From Lachnoclostridium sp. An138 (GTDB lineage Bacteria; Bacillota; Clostridia; Lachnospirales; Lachnospiraceae): DNA of 64,000 bases. Below, piece by piece: positions 36,255 to 46,009 of the stretch. The position numbers and the translations under genes were made by a program. How positions within the stretch are numbered: the stretch's first letter is position 1; every line of letters starts with the position of its first letter. The DNA lies in contig NZ_NFLF01000002.1 of the NCBI RefSeq assembly GCF_002160765.1, forward strand, positions 186,001-250,000. The letters are read 5' to 3'. A model generated the notes under the pieces. That model ran no database searches. It worked only from the letters and a program-made list of their open reading frames with translations, and was not told the DNA's origin.

Positions 36255-37874
36255 TTATTTTAAATTCCCAAGATACGCATACAAATCATCGTTTACCAAA
36301 AGAGCAATCGCTGCATAATACGCTGCATCGTTGTTGAGATTCAGCCTCATCAAAGGGTAATATCTCACAAAGGAATTCTCGTTTTTTTCAACATCCTCGA
36401 AAATTTTTCCCCAGTCACTGTCGCGGATCAGAACAGCATCATTTTCTTCCGCCAGCCATTTACAGCGTACTATTGGCTCTTTCTCCATTAAACTCTTATA
36501 TTCTTCTTCCTCCAAAAGACCTGCACAGAAAGCAGCAAGCTGCTTCAGAAACCCTTCAATTTTGGGCGTTATCGTATTTCCTGGTTCAAACTGCAGGAGA
36601 TCCTGATACTTATAAATATCATACTCGTATGCTTCCTTATTCATTTCTTCCCTTTTTTGCTCTATCAGCTGGCGGAACGTCTCTGCAGTGTCTTTTCGAG
36701 CAGCCGCCTTCTTATCCTCCGGGGAATCTTCCAGCGATACATGGACTTCTCCTTCTTCTGCCTCTTTCGCAAGATATGCATCTATCAATTTATCCACTTC
36801 GCACTTTCCCTGCAGCCCTCTCCTTAAAGAGTTCCTGATTTTCTCAACAGGAATATATCGATCTACCTTTTTGTTAGAGGCGCCTCCGAATATTACCTGT
36901 GCGAACAGAGTCGCAACACTATACGGTCTCGCTTCATCCTGATTAATCTTCAAAACACCTTCACAGTTTTTCTCCTTCAAGTGCAGTTTGGCATCCATAA
37001 TCCGTATTACAAACTTTTCATAATCCAATTTCCCTTTGTGCACCAGCTCGTCCGCGAATCCACACAGCCTTTCCAGGTCAAATCCCCAAAGAAGATATTC
37101 CTGCATATATCTCAGGAAATTGCGGTCAAACCGTATCCTCCAATAGCTGTTACAGGCATCTTCTGAAAAGCTTCTGCGAAGAAATTTTCCAAACTCTGCA
37201 TTCTTTGTTCCCAGATAAAGCTGTTCAAATACAAACATCTTTTCCTGTTCCGTGAGCGGCAGCCTGTCTACCCTTTTATAAAAGCCTTCCATGTCGCACT
37301 GGAGCGGAATTCCAATCGGCTCTTTCAGACATTGATTTGCCAGCTTAACAGCCTCCACACACTGCGCCCTGGTGATATCTCCATACAAAAATGCTTTTTC
37401 TCCCAAACGTTCTTCTATCAGACACCCAATAGCAACCATATAGATATGATATGGCTCTCCCTGCGTTTTTTCTCCCCATTTCCTATACACATTGTTGCAA
37501 ATGGGATTATCCATTCCATATCTGTCCGGCTCTGGCAAATAAAATGGAAGCAGTCCCAGAATAGCGTCTCCGGCATCCGGGATTTCTTCTTTTATAAGAT
37601 TTCTCTCCAAAGTATAGTTCTCTGCCACGCGGAGCGTTACAGAATCTCCCGCTGCTGTCCATTCCATACTATGTATCTCATTATTCCTTCCATAAATCCT
37701 TTCCTTTTCGACGGTTTTAACAAGACACATCACGTTTATTCCCCGGAATTCCACGCTCTTCTGTATACATACCAGAGGAAATGCATTTACAAGCTGCAGT
37801 GTTTCCTCGTAGACACTCTCCCATTCTTTCTGTGTAATTGATTTTGATAATGTCAACTGAATACAAACTCCCAT
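36255..37874 (-). CDS. Unknown 539-residue protein linked to the Rep module
   Basis: No family recognised. Soluble, with many charged residues, and a lysine/glutamate-rich stretch near residues 385-430 that may form a coiled coil. AGGAGG stands six bases before the ATG at 37874. Same strand as rep, 150 bases upstream of it, so it may be part of the replicon backbone (copy control or maintenance). I recall similar hypothetical proteins in Lachnospiraceae mobile regions but no function. Confidence 0.6.
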   Translation of the reverse strand: MGVCIQLTLSKSITQKEWESVYEETLQLVNAFPLVCIQKSVEFRGINVMCLVKTVEKERIYGRNNEIHSMEWTAAGDSVTLRVAENYTLERNLIKEEIPDAGDAILGLLPFYLPEPDRYGMDNPICNNVYRKWGEKTQGEPYHIYMVAIGCLIEERLGEKAFLYGDITRAQCVEAVKLANQCLKEPIGIPLQCDMEGFYKRVDRLPLTEQEKMFVFEQLYLGTKNAEFGKFLRRSFSEDACNSYWRIRFDRNFLRYMQEYLLWGFDLERLCGFADELVHKGKLDYEKFVIRIMDAKLHLKEKNCEGVLKINQDEARPYSVATLFAQVIFGGASNKKVDRYIPVEKIRNSLRRGLQGKCEVDKLIDAYLAKEAEEGEVHVSLEDSPEDKKAAARKDTAETFRQLIEQKREEMNKEAYEYDIYKYQDLLQFEPGNTITPKIEGFLKQLAAFCAGLLEEEEYKSLMEKEPIVRCKWLAEENDAVLIRDSDWGKIFEDVEKNENSFVRYYPLMRLNLNNDAAYYAAIALLVNDDLYAYLGNLK

Positions 37875-38210
37875 AATTATCCTCCTGTTTATCTGATTTT
37901 TTCGTTTTCATTACTGTTTACGAATAACCACAGTAAACAAAAACAGAACCATCCAAAATAAATGCTCCCGTTATGCTTAAATTTTATATTCAACTATTTT
38001 AGTGTGAAAATAAAACCTGATACAGGTTAATACATAATCGGAACATATAATCATAATCAATCTAATCAAAACATCTACAACACCCCAATTTTACAGGCTG
38101 ATTTCCACTTTATCCAATTAAGGATCCAAATATAGAAAGGCAAATTTGTTCCTGCGAATTAAGGGGGGAAAAATTCTTAGCTGCAAAGAAGCAGCAGAAA
38201 GGACGCGACT

Positions 38211-38405
38211 ATGAAAAAGAATACTATGAAGAAACTGATGGTTAATGAAATCCAAAAAGGAATTCACAATTACGCACCTGTAGAGGAAATAAAACGCATC
38301 GACAAACAGATAGCAGACCTCCAACAGCAGATCGATTTTTTGATGCGCAGCAAAAATCTCCGCGCACTCCCGAATGCCGCACATAAAAGAAGATGTGGAT
38401 TTTAA
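38211..38405 (+). CDS. Small coiled-coil protein, paralogue 1
   Basis: 64 residues; positions 20-45 read as a short coiled coil (EIKRIDKQIADLQQQIDFLM). A paralogue lies at 59641-59823 (shared NYAP...IxxQIAxLQxQI). The two also share pieces of the leader: CCACTTTATCC and GCAGCAGAAAGGA. GCAGAAAGGA acts as ribosome site. Function unknown. Confidence 0.6.
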   Translation: MKKNTMKKLMVNEIQKGIHNYAPVEEIKRIDKQIADLQQQIDFLMRSKNLRALPNAAHKRRCGF

Positions 38406-38522
38406 AAAACAGCAAGGCTTACACATAGAAGTCAAATTCTGAAAAAATCAATAAAAGTACAGGATATCAAGCATGAAACATAAACAAAAGAAAACGCAAC
38501 AGAACAAGAGGAAGGTGACCAC

Positions 38523-38810
38523 ATGATACTGGAAGAAATATTTAATGGAAATTTTTATCCCGCTGAAACACTAATCACTGATACACCAATATACAACCAG
38601 GCAGTCAAAGTCTGCACCGACCTGATGGATACCTTATCAAAGCGGCTAAGCAAGGAAGACTATGAACTGGTCGAGGAACTGCAGTCACAGATGGTGATAG
38701 CCCAATGTGAACAAAGTGAATGCTATTTCAAGTATGGATTTGCAGTAGGACAGACGATTCATCAAGAAGCCTGCGATCTGATTCAACTGCAGAGCAGGAA
38801 AAAGAAATAA
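38523..38810 (+). CDS. DUF6809-like protein
   Basis: 95 residues beginning MILEEIFNGNFYPAE, with a helical C terminus (CYFKYGFAVGQTIHQEACDL). This matches my recollection of DUF6809, a small helical family common in Lachnospiraceae accessory regions, function unknown. GAGGAAGGTG precedes the ATG. It follows the small coiled-coil gene by 117 bases. Confidence 0.6.
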   Translation: MILEEIFNGNFYPAETLITDTPIYNQAVKVCTDLMDTLSKRLSKEDYELVEELQSQMVIAQCEQSECYFKYGFAVGQTIHQEACDLIQLQSRKKK

Positions 38811-38963
38811 TGATATAAGCCCGATTTTTAAGGACACAAGACTACTAACCGATTTGCACACAAAGGTCATTCGCAATTTAGTTGGCGGATGGCCTTTTTC
38901 GCCTGAAAATTTTTCTATTTTTAATAACTCAAGCTGCAATATTCTATGAAGTCACGGAGAAAA

Positions 38964-39194
38964 TCAGACATCCAAAAATTCGTTATAAGGCTGCTCTGGG
39001 GTTACGCCTCTTTCTTTGCAGTCTTCCAGGTAATCATCGACGACACATTGAAAATCCTTTTTTAAATCTTCCATGAATTTCCCTTCATAGGACAAAAGAG
39101 ACTTGATTCCAATAACCTTTCCAAAAAAGCAGTTATCTTCACCGGAAAACTCTACAGTCCCAATATATTTTCTGTAACGCATTAAATTACCCAT
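38964..39194 (-). pseudogene. HicB-like antitoxin, truncated
   Basis: 76 residues. The partial RNase H-like HicB fold is visible (YIGTVEFSGEDNCFFGKVIG, then LLSYEGKFMEDLKKDFQCVV and DDYLEDCKERG), but the protein stops right after PEQPYNEF, where full HicB proteins go on into a DNA-binding domain. No HicA toxin is visible nearby. ATG at 39194 or 39182. Confidence 0.6.
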
Positions 39195-39505
39195 CCTTTA
39201 CCATCCTTTCTCAGCTTTTCAATCACCTGCAAGTGTCCTTCCGGCAGACTGCAAATTGAGACTTTCCTCAAAACGAACGGCATAAAAATTCTTCCTTCAA
39301 CCAGCACTCTACCAAGAGCTTTGCCGTTTCCTTTGCTCTTTTTTCATTACACGCTTTGTAAGACTTTCTTTTACCATCGCTTAAATCCATATTTATCCAT
39401 TCCAGTTTGCTCAGGCATTCCAAAACAGAAAATCCATCTGTTTTTCTTCCGGTAAAGAATCAATACTGCAAAATATTTTATCGCCTCATCACCTTGGGCC
39501 CGATT

Positions 39506-39790
39506 TCAAGTCACCAATATAGAGGGTTTTCCAAGTGGAACAAGGACTTTCAAAACCGTACTCAAATTCGGTATTGTACTCCCCTTCTCCATTCTAGCAA
39601 TTATCGGCTATTTCACGCCACTCATCTTCCCAGGTTCTCTCTGAGAAATTCCCCTTTCTCTCCTGGCTTTAATTAACTCTCCAATAAGAGCCACCCGAAG
39701 ATCACTTTCTGCAATTTCCTCTTCGGTAAACATCTCCTTGCGTACATTATCCCATGTCGTCCATTTAATACCATTCAATTCAACACTCAT
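39506..39790 (-). pseudogene. HigA/XRE-type antitoxin with in-frame stop, plus HigB remnant upstream
   Basis: The frame reads an XRE helix-turn-helix (IKARRERGISQREPGKMSGVK), stops at TAG, then continues in frame as PIIARMEKGSTIPNLSTVLK to 39506. The stop takes the place of the usual glutamine (CAG to TAG). Just upstream, on the same strand, 39791-39880 encodes LHEIIFYEDSGARCSVLNYY, resembling the first residues of HigB/RelE toxins. A decayed toxin-antitoxin pair. Confidence 0.65.
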
Positions 39791-40339
39791 TACAAGCTTT
39801 TCCTCTTTATAATAGTTTAAGACAGAACATCGGGCACCACTATCTTCATAAAAAATTATCTCGTGCAGCTTAGTATTTCTCCACTTCTCTTATATGATAC
39901 AAGGAAGTTGTCAAATTATCAATCCTAAAAAATTATCCGGCTGATGCAAATTCTTTCTTACTAGATAAGGCAATTCAAGTCAATGAAAAGTTAGTCAATT
40001 TTCAACTTGCCCTGAATACTATTTTAATTTCCCCTAAGATGAAAATAGTGCTTGCCAAGTGCAGCGGCATGATGCGCGTCGTACCCATAAATGGAAACCT
40101 CCTTCCTTCACGGTATTCTAAAAGACTTCACACATCGTGTACAGTCTCACAGCACATGAGATAATGAGATAGTACATGATACAACACATAATCTCCACAA
40201 TTTGGTTAGGGCCAAGATAATAAGTAAGGTTATGACCATGTTAGTTCAAACCTCGTTATTGAAAATAAGTTTGATAACACTTGCAAAATCCCGTATAATA
40301 AGAGCATATATCCAACATTGAAAGGGGGCTGTTGCTCCT

Positions 40340-41800
40340 ATGACAGAAGCTGAACTTCTGAAACTGATTCAAGGCGGCGAAAACATCCATGTGGAATTTA
40401 AAAAATCCACCCATGAGATCACGAAGGATGTGTACGACACTGTTTGCGCCTTTTCCAACCGGGACGGCGGCACTATTCTCCTGGGCGTCAAAGACAACAG
40501 GGAGGTTTTGGGCGTGGCCCCGGATGCGGTGGACCGCATGAAAAAGGATTTTGTAACTTCCATCAATAACGGGCAGAAAATCAATCCGCCCCTCTATTTG
40601 CAGCCAGAAACCTGTACAGTGAATGGCCGCACGCTGCTTGTCATTCAGGTGCCGTCCGGCAGCCAGGTCTGCCGCCATCACGGGCGGATTTTTGACCGCA
40701 GCCACGAAGCCGATATAGACATCACCGACAATTCCGATCTGGTGTACCAGTTGTACGCACGGAAAAGTGGCAGCTACTTTGTCAACAAAGTGACCCGTTT
40801 CCAGATGGACGATCTGCGCTCCGACCTGATCGAGCGCGCCAGAGCCATGACAGCCAGCCGCACGGCCAACCATCCCTGGAAGTCACTGTCGGACGAGGAA
40901 CTGCTGCGCAGTGCCGGGCTGATCTTGAAGGACCCCGAAAGGCTGCTCGAAGGCATCACCCTGGCTGCGATTCTTCTATTTGGCAAGGACTCCACAATTC
41001 TGTCCGTGTTGCCACAGCACAAAACAGACGCTATCTTTCGGGTGGAAAACCTGGACCGCTATGACGACCGGGATGTGATCATCACAAACTTGCTGGAAAC
41101 CTATGACCGGCTGATCGCCTTCGGGCAAAAGCATCTCAGCGACCCCTTTGTACAGGAAGGCGTTCAGAGTGTCAGCGCCAGAGACCGCATCCTGCGCGAG
41201 ATCTGCTCCAACAGCCTGGCACATCGGGATTATTCTAGTGGTTATGTAGCAAAATTCGTGATCGAGCGTGACCGTCTCTACACCGAAAACGCCAACCGTT
41301 CCCACGGACACGGCGCTCTGCACCTGTCCTCCTTTGAGCCGTATGCCAAGAATCCGCCCATCTCCAAAGTGTTCCGCGAGATTGGGCTGGCAGACGAGCT
41401 GGGGTCTGGGATGCGGAATACTTATAAATACACAAAGCTCTACTCCGGCGGAACCCCGGAATTTATCGAGGGCGATGTGTTTCGCACGGTCGTTCCGCTG
41501 GCCCCGATTGCGTTGGCAAAGGTTGGGCCACAGGACACCACCCAAGTTACCACCCAAGTTACCACCCAAGTTACTACCCAAGTTGCGATTTTAGTCTTTT
41601 GCACAGAACCACGATCCAAGGTGGAAATCATGGAACATTGTGGGTATAAAAACGCAAAAAATTTTACCCAAAACCACCTTCGCCCTTTGATAGAAAGCGG
41701 ACAGCTTCAAATGACTATCCCGGAGAAGCCAAGAAGCCGCAACCAGAAATATGTGGTAGTGCAAGGAGAGCCGCAGGATGATGGCTCCCATCACAGGTGA
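40340..41800 (+). CDS. AlbA_2 (Schlafen-type) and HATPase_c_4 domain protein
   Basis: 486 residues. N-terminal AlbA_2 domain (HVEFKKSTHEITKDVYDTVCAFSNRDGGTILLGV, here split to stay short: EFKKS...FSNRDGG...LLGV), a middle region, and a HATPase-type ATP-binding domain (REICSNSLAHRDYSSG and GLADELGSGMRN). A winged-helix-like end follows a linker of four TTQV units. Proteins of this build are putative regulators; some act in phage defence or as transcription factors. GGGGGC precedes the ATG. Clearly more GC-rich than its neighbours, which suggests separate transfer. Confidence 0.75.
   Translation: MTEAELLKLIQGGENIHVEFKKSTHEITKDVYDTVCAFSNRDGGTILLGVKDNREVLGVAPDAVDRMKKDFVTSINNGQKINPPLYLQPETCTVNGRTLLVIQVPSGSQVCRHHGRIFDRSHEADIDITDNSDLVYQLYARKSGSYFVNKVTRFQMDDLRSDLIERARAMTASRTANHPWKSLSDEELLRSAGLILKDPERLLEGITLAAILLFGKDSTILSVLPQHKTDAIFRVENLDRYDDRDVIITNLLETYDRLIAFGQKHLSDPFVQEGVQSVSARDRILREICSNSLAHRDYSSGYVAKFVIERDRLYTENANRSHGHGALHLSSFEPYAKNPPISKVFREIGLADELGSGMRNTYKYTKLYSGGTPEFIEGDVFRTVVPLAPIALAKVGPQDTTQVTTQVTTQVTTQVAILVFCTEPRSKVEIMEHCGYKNAKNFTQNHLRPLIESGQLQMTIPEKPRSRNQKYVVVQGEPQDDGSHHR
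41537..41584 (+). repeat. Four 12-bp tandem repeats encoding TTQV
   Basis: ACCACCCAAGTT repeats four times (last unit ACTACCCAAGTT) within the linker before the C-terminal winged helix of the AlbA_2 protein. Copy number could vary by slippage without frameshift. Confidence 0.9.
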
Positions 41801-41921
41801 AAATTTATGTTTCACCTGCATGACCGGCAAAACGGATGACAGCGAGAATTATGCGATTGAATGAAATCAGAGTGCTGGAGTCGCTTAATCTTCTGGATAA
41901 TCTCCGTCACCCTTTCTCCTG

Positions 41922-44219
41922 TTACCCGCTCCATACGGTAATCCGCAACCGTATACCCGGGAGAAAGGCCCTCACTGTCATCTCTGCCAGCAGGTAATCG
42001 TAATAGCTCGTTCCCCTTAAAGCCTCAGTATATGACGCATCCTCGGTATTTCTTTCAAATACAGCCGCCTCCAGCTCTTCTGTAGCAGCCAGCATGGATT
42101 CCTTCCAGATGCTTTCCGGATAGGTAGAAGCATACAGGTCTGACAGTGTTTTCAGGGTATCATATCCAACCCAAACCGCAATGGAATAATATGGCGTTGC
42201 GCCGCAGAACCAGCTGTCCTTGCTGTCATTTGTCGTCCCCGTCTTAGCAAAGGCTTCAATGTCTGACGACCGTGACCAGCGGAGGCTGGATGCCGTCCCG
42301 TTTGTGAGAACCCCTTTCAGGATATCCACCATGTCATCTGCCGCTTTATCCGTATAGATTTCCCTCGATGACGGCTCTTCGTAAATCTCATCTCCGTGTG
42401 AATCCTTCATGGACACGATACAGGTAGCATTCACATGGTCGCCGTGGTTGGCAAGGGTGCTGTAGGCCTCCGCCATTTCCACAGTTGTTACCCCGTAGGT
42501 CAGGCTGCCCAGAGAAGATGCGTCGTAATAATCATCTGGAACAATCTTGGCAAAATGCATATTTGTCACAAAGCTTAAAGCATATGCGGGTGTCAGCTCG
42601 TCAAAGATTTTCCAGGCAACGCCGTTTTGGCTTCTTTCCACCGCCCTGCGCAGCGTCATTTTTGTTCCGGTCAGGGACTGAACATCCACTCCCGGCTCTC
42701 TGGCCTTTGACACATTGATATTCTCAACCGTGCTGGAAGCCGTATACCCTTCCATCAGCGCCTGTGTATAGACCGCAATCGGTTTAAATGCGCTTCCCGG
42801 CTGCCGGTAGCTCTGGTAGGCCCGGTTCAGGCCATACATGCCGTCTGTCTCCTCCTGCGTCCTCTCCCCGACAATCCCGACCACTTTCCGTGTCTCATTG
42901 TCCACGACGGTGACGGCGCCCTGGAGTGCATAAATTCCGGTGTCCTCATCCAGCTCGGTGTTGAAGGACAGCTGCTCATCCAGAATCTCCTGAAGTGACG
43001 CGCTTAAATCCGTATCAAGGCTGGTGTAAATCTGGCAGCCGCCCGTATACAGCTTGTGTTTGTAGGCCGTATAGGTGTCATTATAGACTTCCTGATAGCT
43101 TTCATATTCCTCCATTGTATCCCACTCATACTCGAACCGAAATCCGTCCAGCTCCATAAGATACCGTATGGCACAATCTGCCGTATAGGTGGTTTCATAG
43201 TCGTTATACTCATAGGTCGGCTTCTGGATATGGGTCTCCTCTGAAACGGCAGCCGAATACTCTTCCTCCGTGATAAAGCCTACTTCCAGCATGTCGCCCA
43301 GGATTTTGTCCCTCCGTTCCAAAACCCTCTCCGGATATACATACGGGTCATAGTAGGTAGGACTGTTGAGAATAGCGCAGAGGTAAACACACTCAGAAAG
43401 AGTCAGCTCATCCACGTCCTTGTCAAAATAAGCCTTTGCCGCTCCGGCGATCCCGTAAATCCCATTGGCGTAGCAGATGTTATTCACATAGAATTCCATA
43501 ATTTCTTTGGAGTATTTTTCGGATAACGCCAGGGCCAGGAAGATCTCTTTCCCTTTTCTCTCTATGCTCAGCTCATGCGTCAGGTATACATTCCGGGCAA
43601 GCTGCTGGGTGATGGTGGAAGTGCCGTGTACCTCCTCACCTTTGCTCGTGATATACCCGATTACAACACGGACAATGCCTTTCAGGTCAATCCCGGAATT
43701 CTCCCAGAAGGTCCGGTCCTCCACTGCAATGAATGCGTTCACAACATCTTCCGGGATCTCCTCGTAAGGAATGTATTTCTGGTCTGCGGATTCCCGGAGT
43801 GTGGCAAGAACTGTACCATCACTGTCGTAAATGGTGGAGGATTCGTTGATCTGAAAACTGGCTGCAGTGCTCTCCTCCACTATCCGGTCCGCGTCCACTT
43901 TCCACTCAATGACCCGTGGCAGAACAATAATACTGGCCGCCAGTAGTGCTGCAGCAGCGAAAACAGCACAGGCTGCCAGCATGTCTTTCAGAAATTTCCC
44001 CAGGCAATGCAGAAGCAGGGCGAAAAACATGCTTGCCCGGTATGCGGCAGGGGACATGGTTTTCCGTTTTTTCTTCACCCGTTTGTACAGGGGCTGCTTT
44101 TTTCTTTTCTGTTTCCTCCCTTCAGGTGCTGCATGCTCCTGTCTGGGATGGGCGTTCCTTCGGGAAGATTTTTTGTATTCTTCGAAATAGAGCTCGTCAT
44201 CTTCAAAAAGCTTTGCCAT
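41922..44219 (-). CDS. Class A penicillin-binding protein (transglycosylase/transpeptidase), C-terminal frameshift
   Basis: 765 residues: cytoplasmic basic tail, one membrane helix (about 80-105), GT51 domain with AVEDRTFWENSGIDLKG and TSTITQQLARN, and transpeptidase domain with SxxK (RQPGSAFKP), SQN and AKTGTTN. Both active sites look intact. The frame ends RLRITVWSG, but the next frame continues GYTVADYRMERVTGERVTEI to a stop at 41812, implying a single-base deletion near 41958 affecting only the last residues. An extra class A PBP in accessory DNA is unusual. Convergent with the AlbA_2 gene. Confidence 0.88.
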   Translation of the reverse strand: MAKLFEDDELYFEEYKKSSRRNAHPRQEHAAPEGRKQKRKKQPLYKRVKKKRKTMSPAAYRASMFFALLLHCLGKFLKDMLAACAVFAAAALLAASIIVLPRVIEWKVDADRIVEESTAASFQINESSTIYDSDGTVLATLRESADQKYIPYEEIPEDVVNAFIAVEDRTFWENSGIDLKGIVRVVIGYITSKGEEVHGTSTITQQLARNVYLTHELSIERKGKEIFLALALSEKYSKEIMEFYVNNICYANGIYGIAGAAKAYFDKDVDELTLSECVYLCAILNSPTYYDPYVYPERVLERRDKILGDMLEVGFITEEEYSAAVSEETHIQKPTYEYNDYETTYTADCAIRYLMELDGFRFEYEWDTMEEYESYQEVYNDTYTAYKHKLYTGGCQIYTSLDTDLSASLQEILDEQLSFNTELDEDTGIYALQGAVTVVDNETRKVVGIVGERTQEETDGMYGLNRAYQSYRQPGSAFKPIAVYTQALMEGYTASSTVENINVSKAREPGVDVQSLTGTKMTLRRAVERSQNGVAWKIFDELTPAYALSFVTNMHFAKIVPDDYYDASSLGSLTYGVTTVEMAEAYSTLANHGDHVNATCIVSMKDSHGDEIYEEPSSREIYTDKAADDMVDILKGVLTNGTASSLRWSRSSDIEAFAKTGTTNDSKDSWFCGATPYYSIAVWVGYDTLKTLSDLYASTYPESIWKESMLAATEELEAAVFERNTEDASYTEALRGTSYYDYLLAEMTVRAFLPGIRLRITVWSG

Positions 44220-44579
44220 GACAGTCCCTCCTGTGTTCTGTTCCTTCTACTTTCGGAATCAGCTATCTGCAATCTTTTCGTTCTCATAACCAAACTTTTG
44301 TTCCTTTTTCCAAAAATCCAAAAATTTAATTTAAAAATAGCTGTGATGGAAATGGAATATGCCCTCTCAAGCAAGGGGGGCTGAGGAGATGAACCACTAT
44401 GGATAGGAGCTTGGTTAGGCCGCTGCGGGAGAGGAGCGTTTCTGGAGGGGGTGGGTGTAAGCCGAAGGAAAGATTTTTTTGCGGCTGACACCTACAAGGA
44501 TCATACAAATATATATACATACATATAACATACAAGTATATATATTATATTATTATATATATTATATAGGGGTCGGACC

Positions 44580-44925
44580 GTACCCATTTTAGGCCGGCTG
44601 TGTACCCTGTTTAGGCCGGCCTGCGTACCCTGTTTAGGCCGGCACCGTACCCATTTTTGTCCGGCTGGACATTTTTTGTGTCCATTTTATGTATTATATA
44701 TACATTATTTTCCTCATTAAAAAGCATGCCGAAAGCATCCTCCGTACCCATTTTAGTCTTGCCTGTGTACCCATTTTAGGCCGGCTGTTCACTCCTGTTT
44801 TGATCCGATTTCAGTCAATTTTTACGAAAACAGCTTCTTTATTCATGTTTATTTCATCCCTCTGGTCATTTGTACAATTTTGCGAAGCGTTTAGCGGCAT
44901 AGCGTACCCATTTATGGGCGGCTTG
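44580..44925. repeat. Second iteron array, seven copies
   Basis: GTACCC(A)TTTTAGGCCGGC-like units of about 22 bp start at 44580, 44602, 44625, 44647, 44744, 44767 and 44904. They lie downstream of the second Rep gene, like the first array. Core and spacing differ from the first, indicating an independent replicon. An AT-rich tract (44510-44570) adjoins. Confidence 0.85.
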
Positions 44926-44938
44926 CCCTCAAAACCGT

Positions 44939-45876
44939 CTAAAGAATGATTTCTACTCCTTCTGTTTTCCCCTTTTCTCCTTTGATTATCCGGTAATTTA
45001 AAATATATGCGTTCTCGATAAATGAATCCACGATTGCGCATACCGTATTGTGAATCGTTCCTCTTTTCTTCCGCCAGTTTGAATAATTTTCTTCTGAATA
45101 TCCAAGATAAGCAAACATTCTTGACCTTTCCCCTATTTTTTTATCTATCCTGTCGTAAATTATCTTTTTGGCCGACACATTGTTCCTGGCATTTTTCATG
45201 GTTTCAATCCGGACCAGCAGATATCTCTTGATTAAGATTGTCTCTTTTGTGTTGAACTTTTCTACCTCAAGCAATTTGACCGGGTAGCACAAAACCTGCT
45301 GTATCTCCTTGGCGTAGGTATAGAGAATGGGCTCATCCAGAAGCTCATACCCGAAAAAACTCCTTTATGATACGGGATCATCACCTGAATACAGTTCATT
45401 TGGAGAAGGTGGCCCTGCTTTTTAACTGTGCTGTCCGGTGGGAGCAGATTCCGCTCTACATACTCTCTGGACATGTCAACCATTGCTACAATACGCATTA
45501 ATTTATTCAGGCTGTCTGTAATATCCCTGACGGATTTTTCATTCACTGTCTGCCCGCTGTCTTTTCCTGTCATCATCCGCAGCAGCATGCCTGAGGTGAA
45601 AATCGTACAGCCGTGCTCATACAGGGTGCAAACCGCATCCATAACCGCCATATCATAGCCTGTGATATTGTTTGAGCTCAAAACCAGGTTGTCATCGTCC
45701 AAAGACAGTCTCAGAGAAGTATAAACTTCCGGAATCACTTCAAAGTTAGTCTCTTTCCCGTTGACCAGTATCGGATACCTTGTATCTGACAACCGATTCG
45801 CAATCTTCGTGTTATTGATAAACCCGATGTTCACCATTGGCATTGCTGCCGCCTTCTTTGTCTTTTCCTTACCCAT
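44939..45876 (-). pseudogene. Second Rep_3-like initiator, split by a one-base deletion
   Basis: The first frame (45876 to about 45355) and second frame (about 45355 to 44939) join into one Rep protein: ...YHKGVF then GYELLDEPILYTYAKEIQQV... and LIKRYLLVRIETMKNARNNV. The break lies in a T homopolymer on the minus strand (six T where seven would restore the frame, 45355-45360). AGGAG precedes the ATG. It may be a sequencing error, a slippage-controlled gene or a true mutation. Layout resembles the Rep at 35149-36105. Confidence 0.75.
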
Positions 45877-46009
45877 TTCTTTTCTCCTTCCCGGGGTTTC
45901 TAGTGTTTACGGCTGAAATATGTCAAAAAAACATTTGTAAACAAATAACGGCGCCCGCAAATGGCATTGCAGGCACCACGAAATCTTAATTTTATACGTA
46001 TAAAACGTG

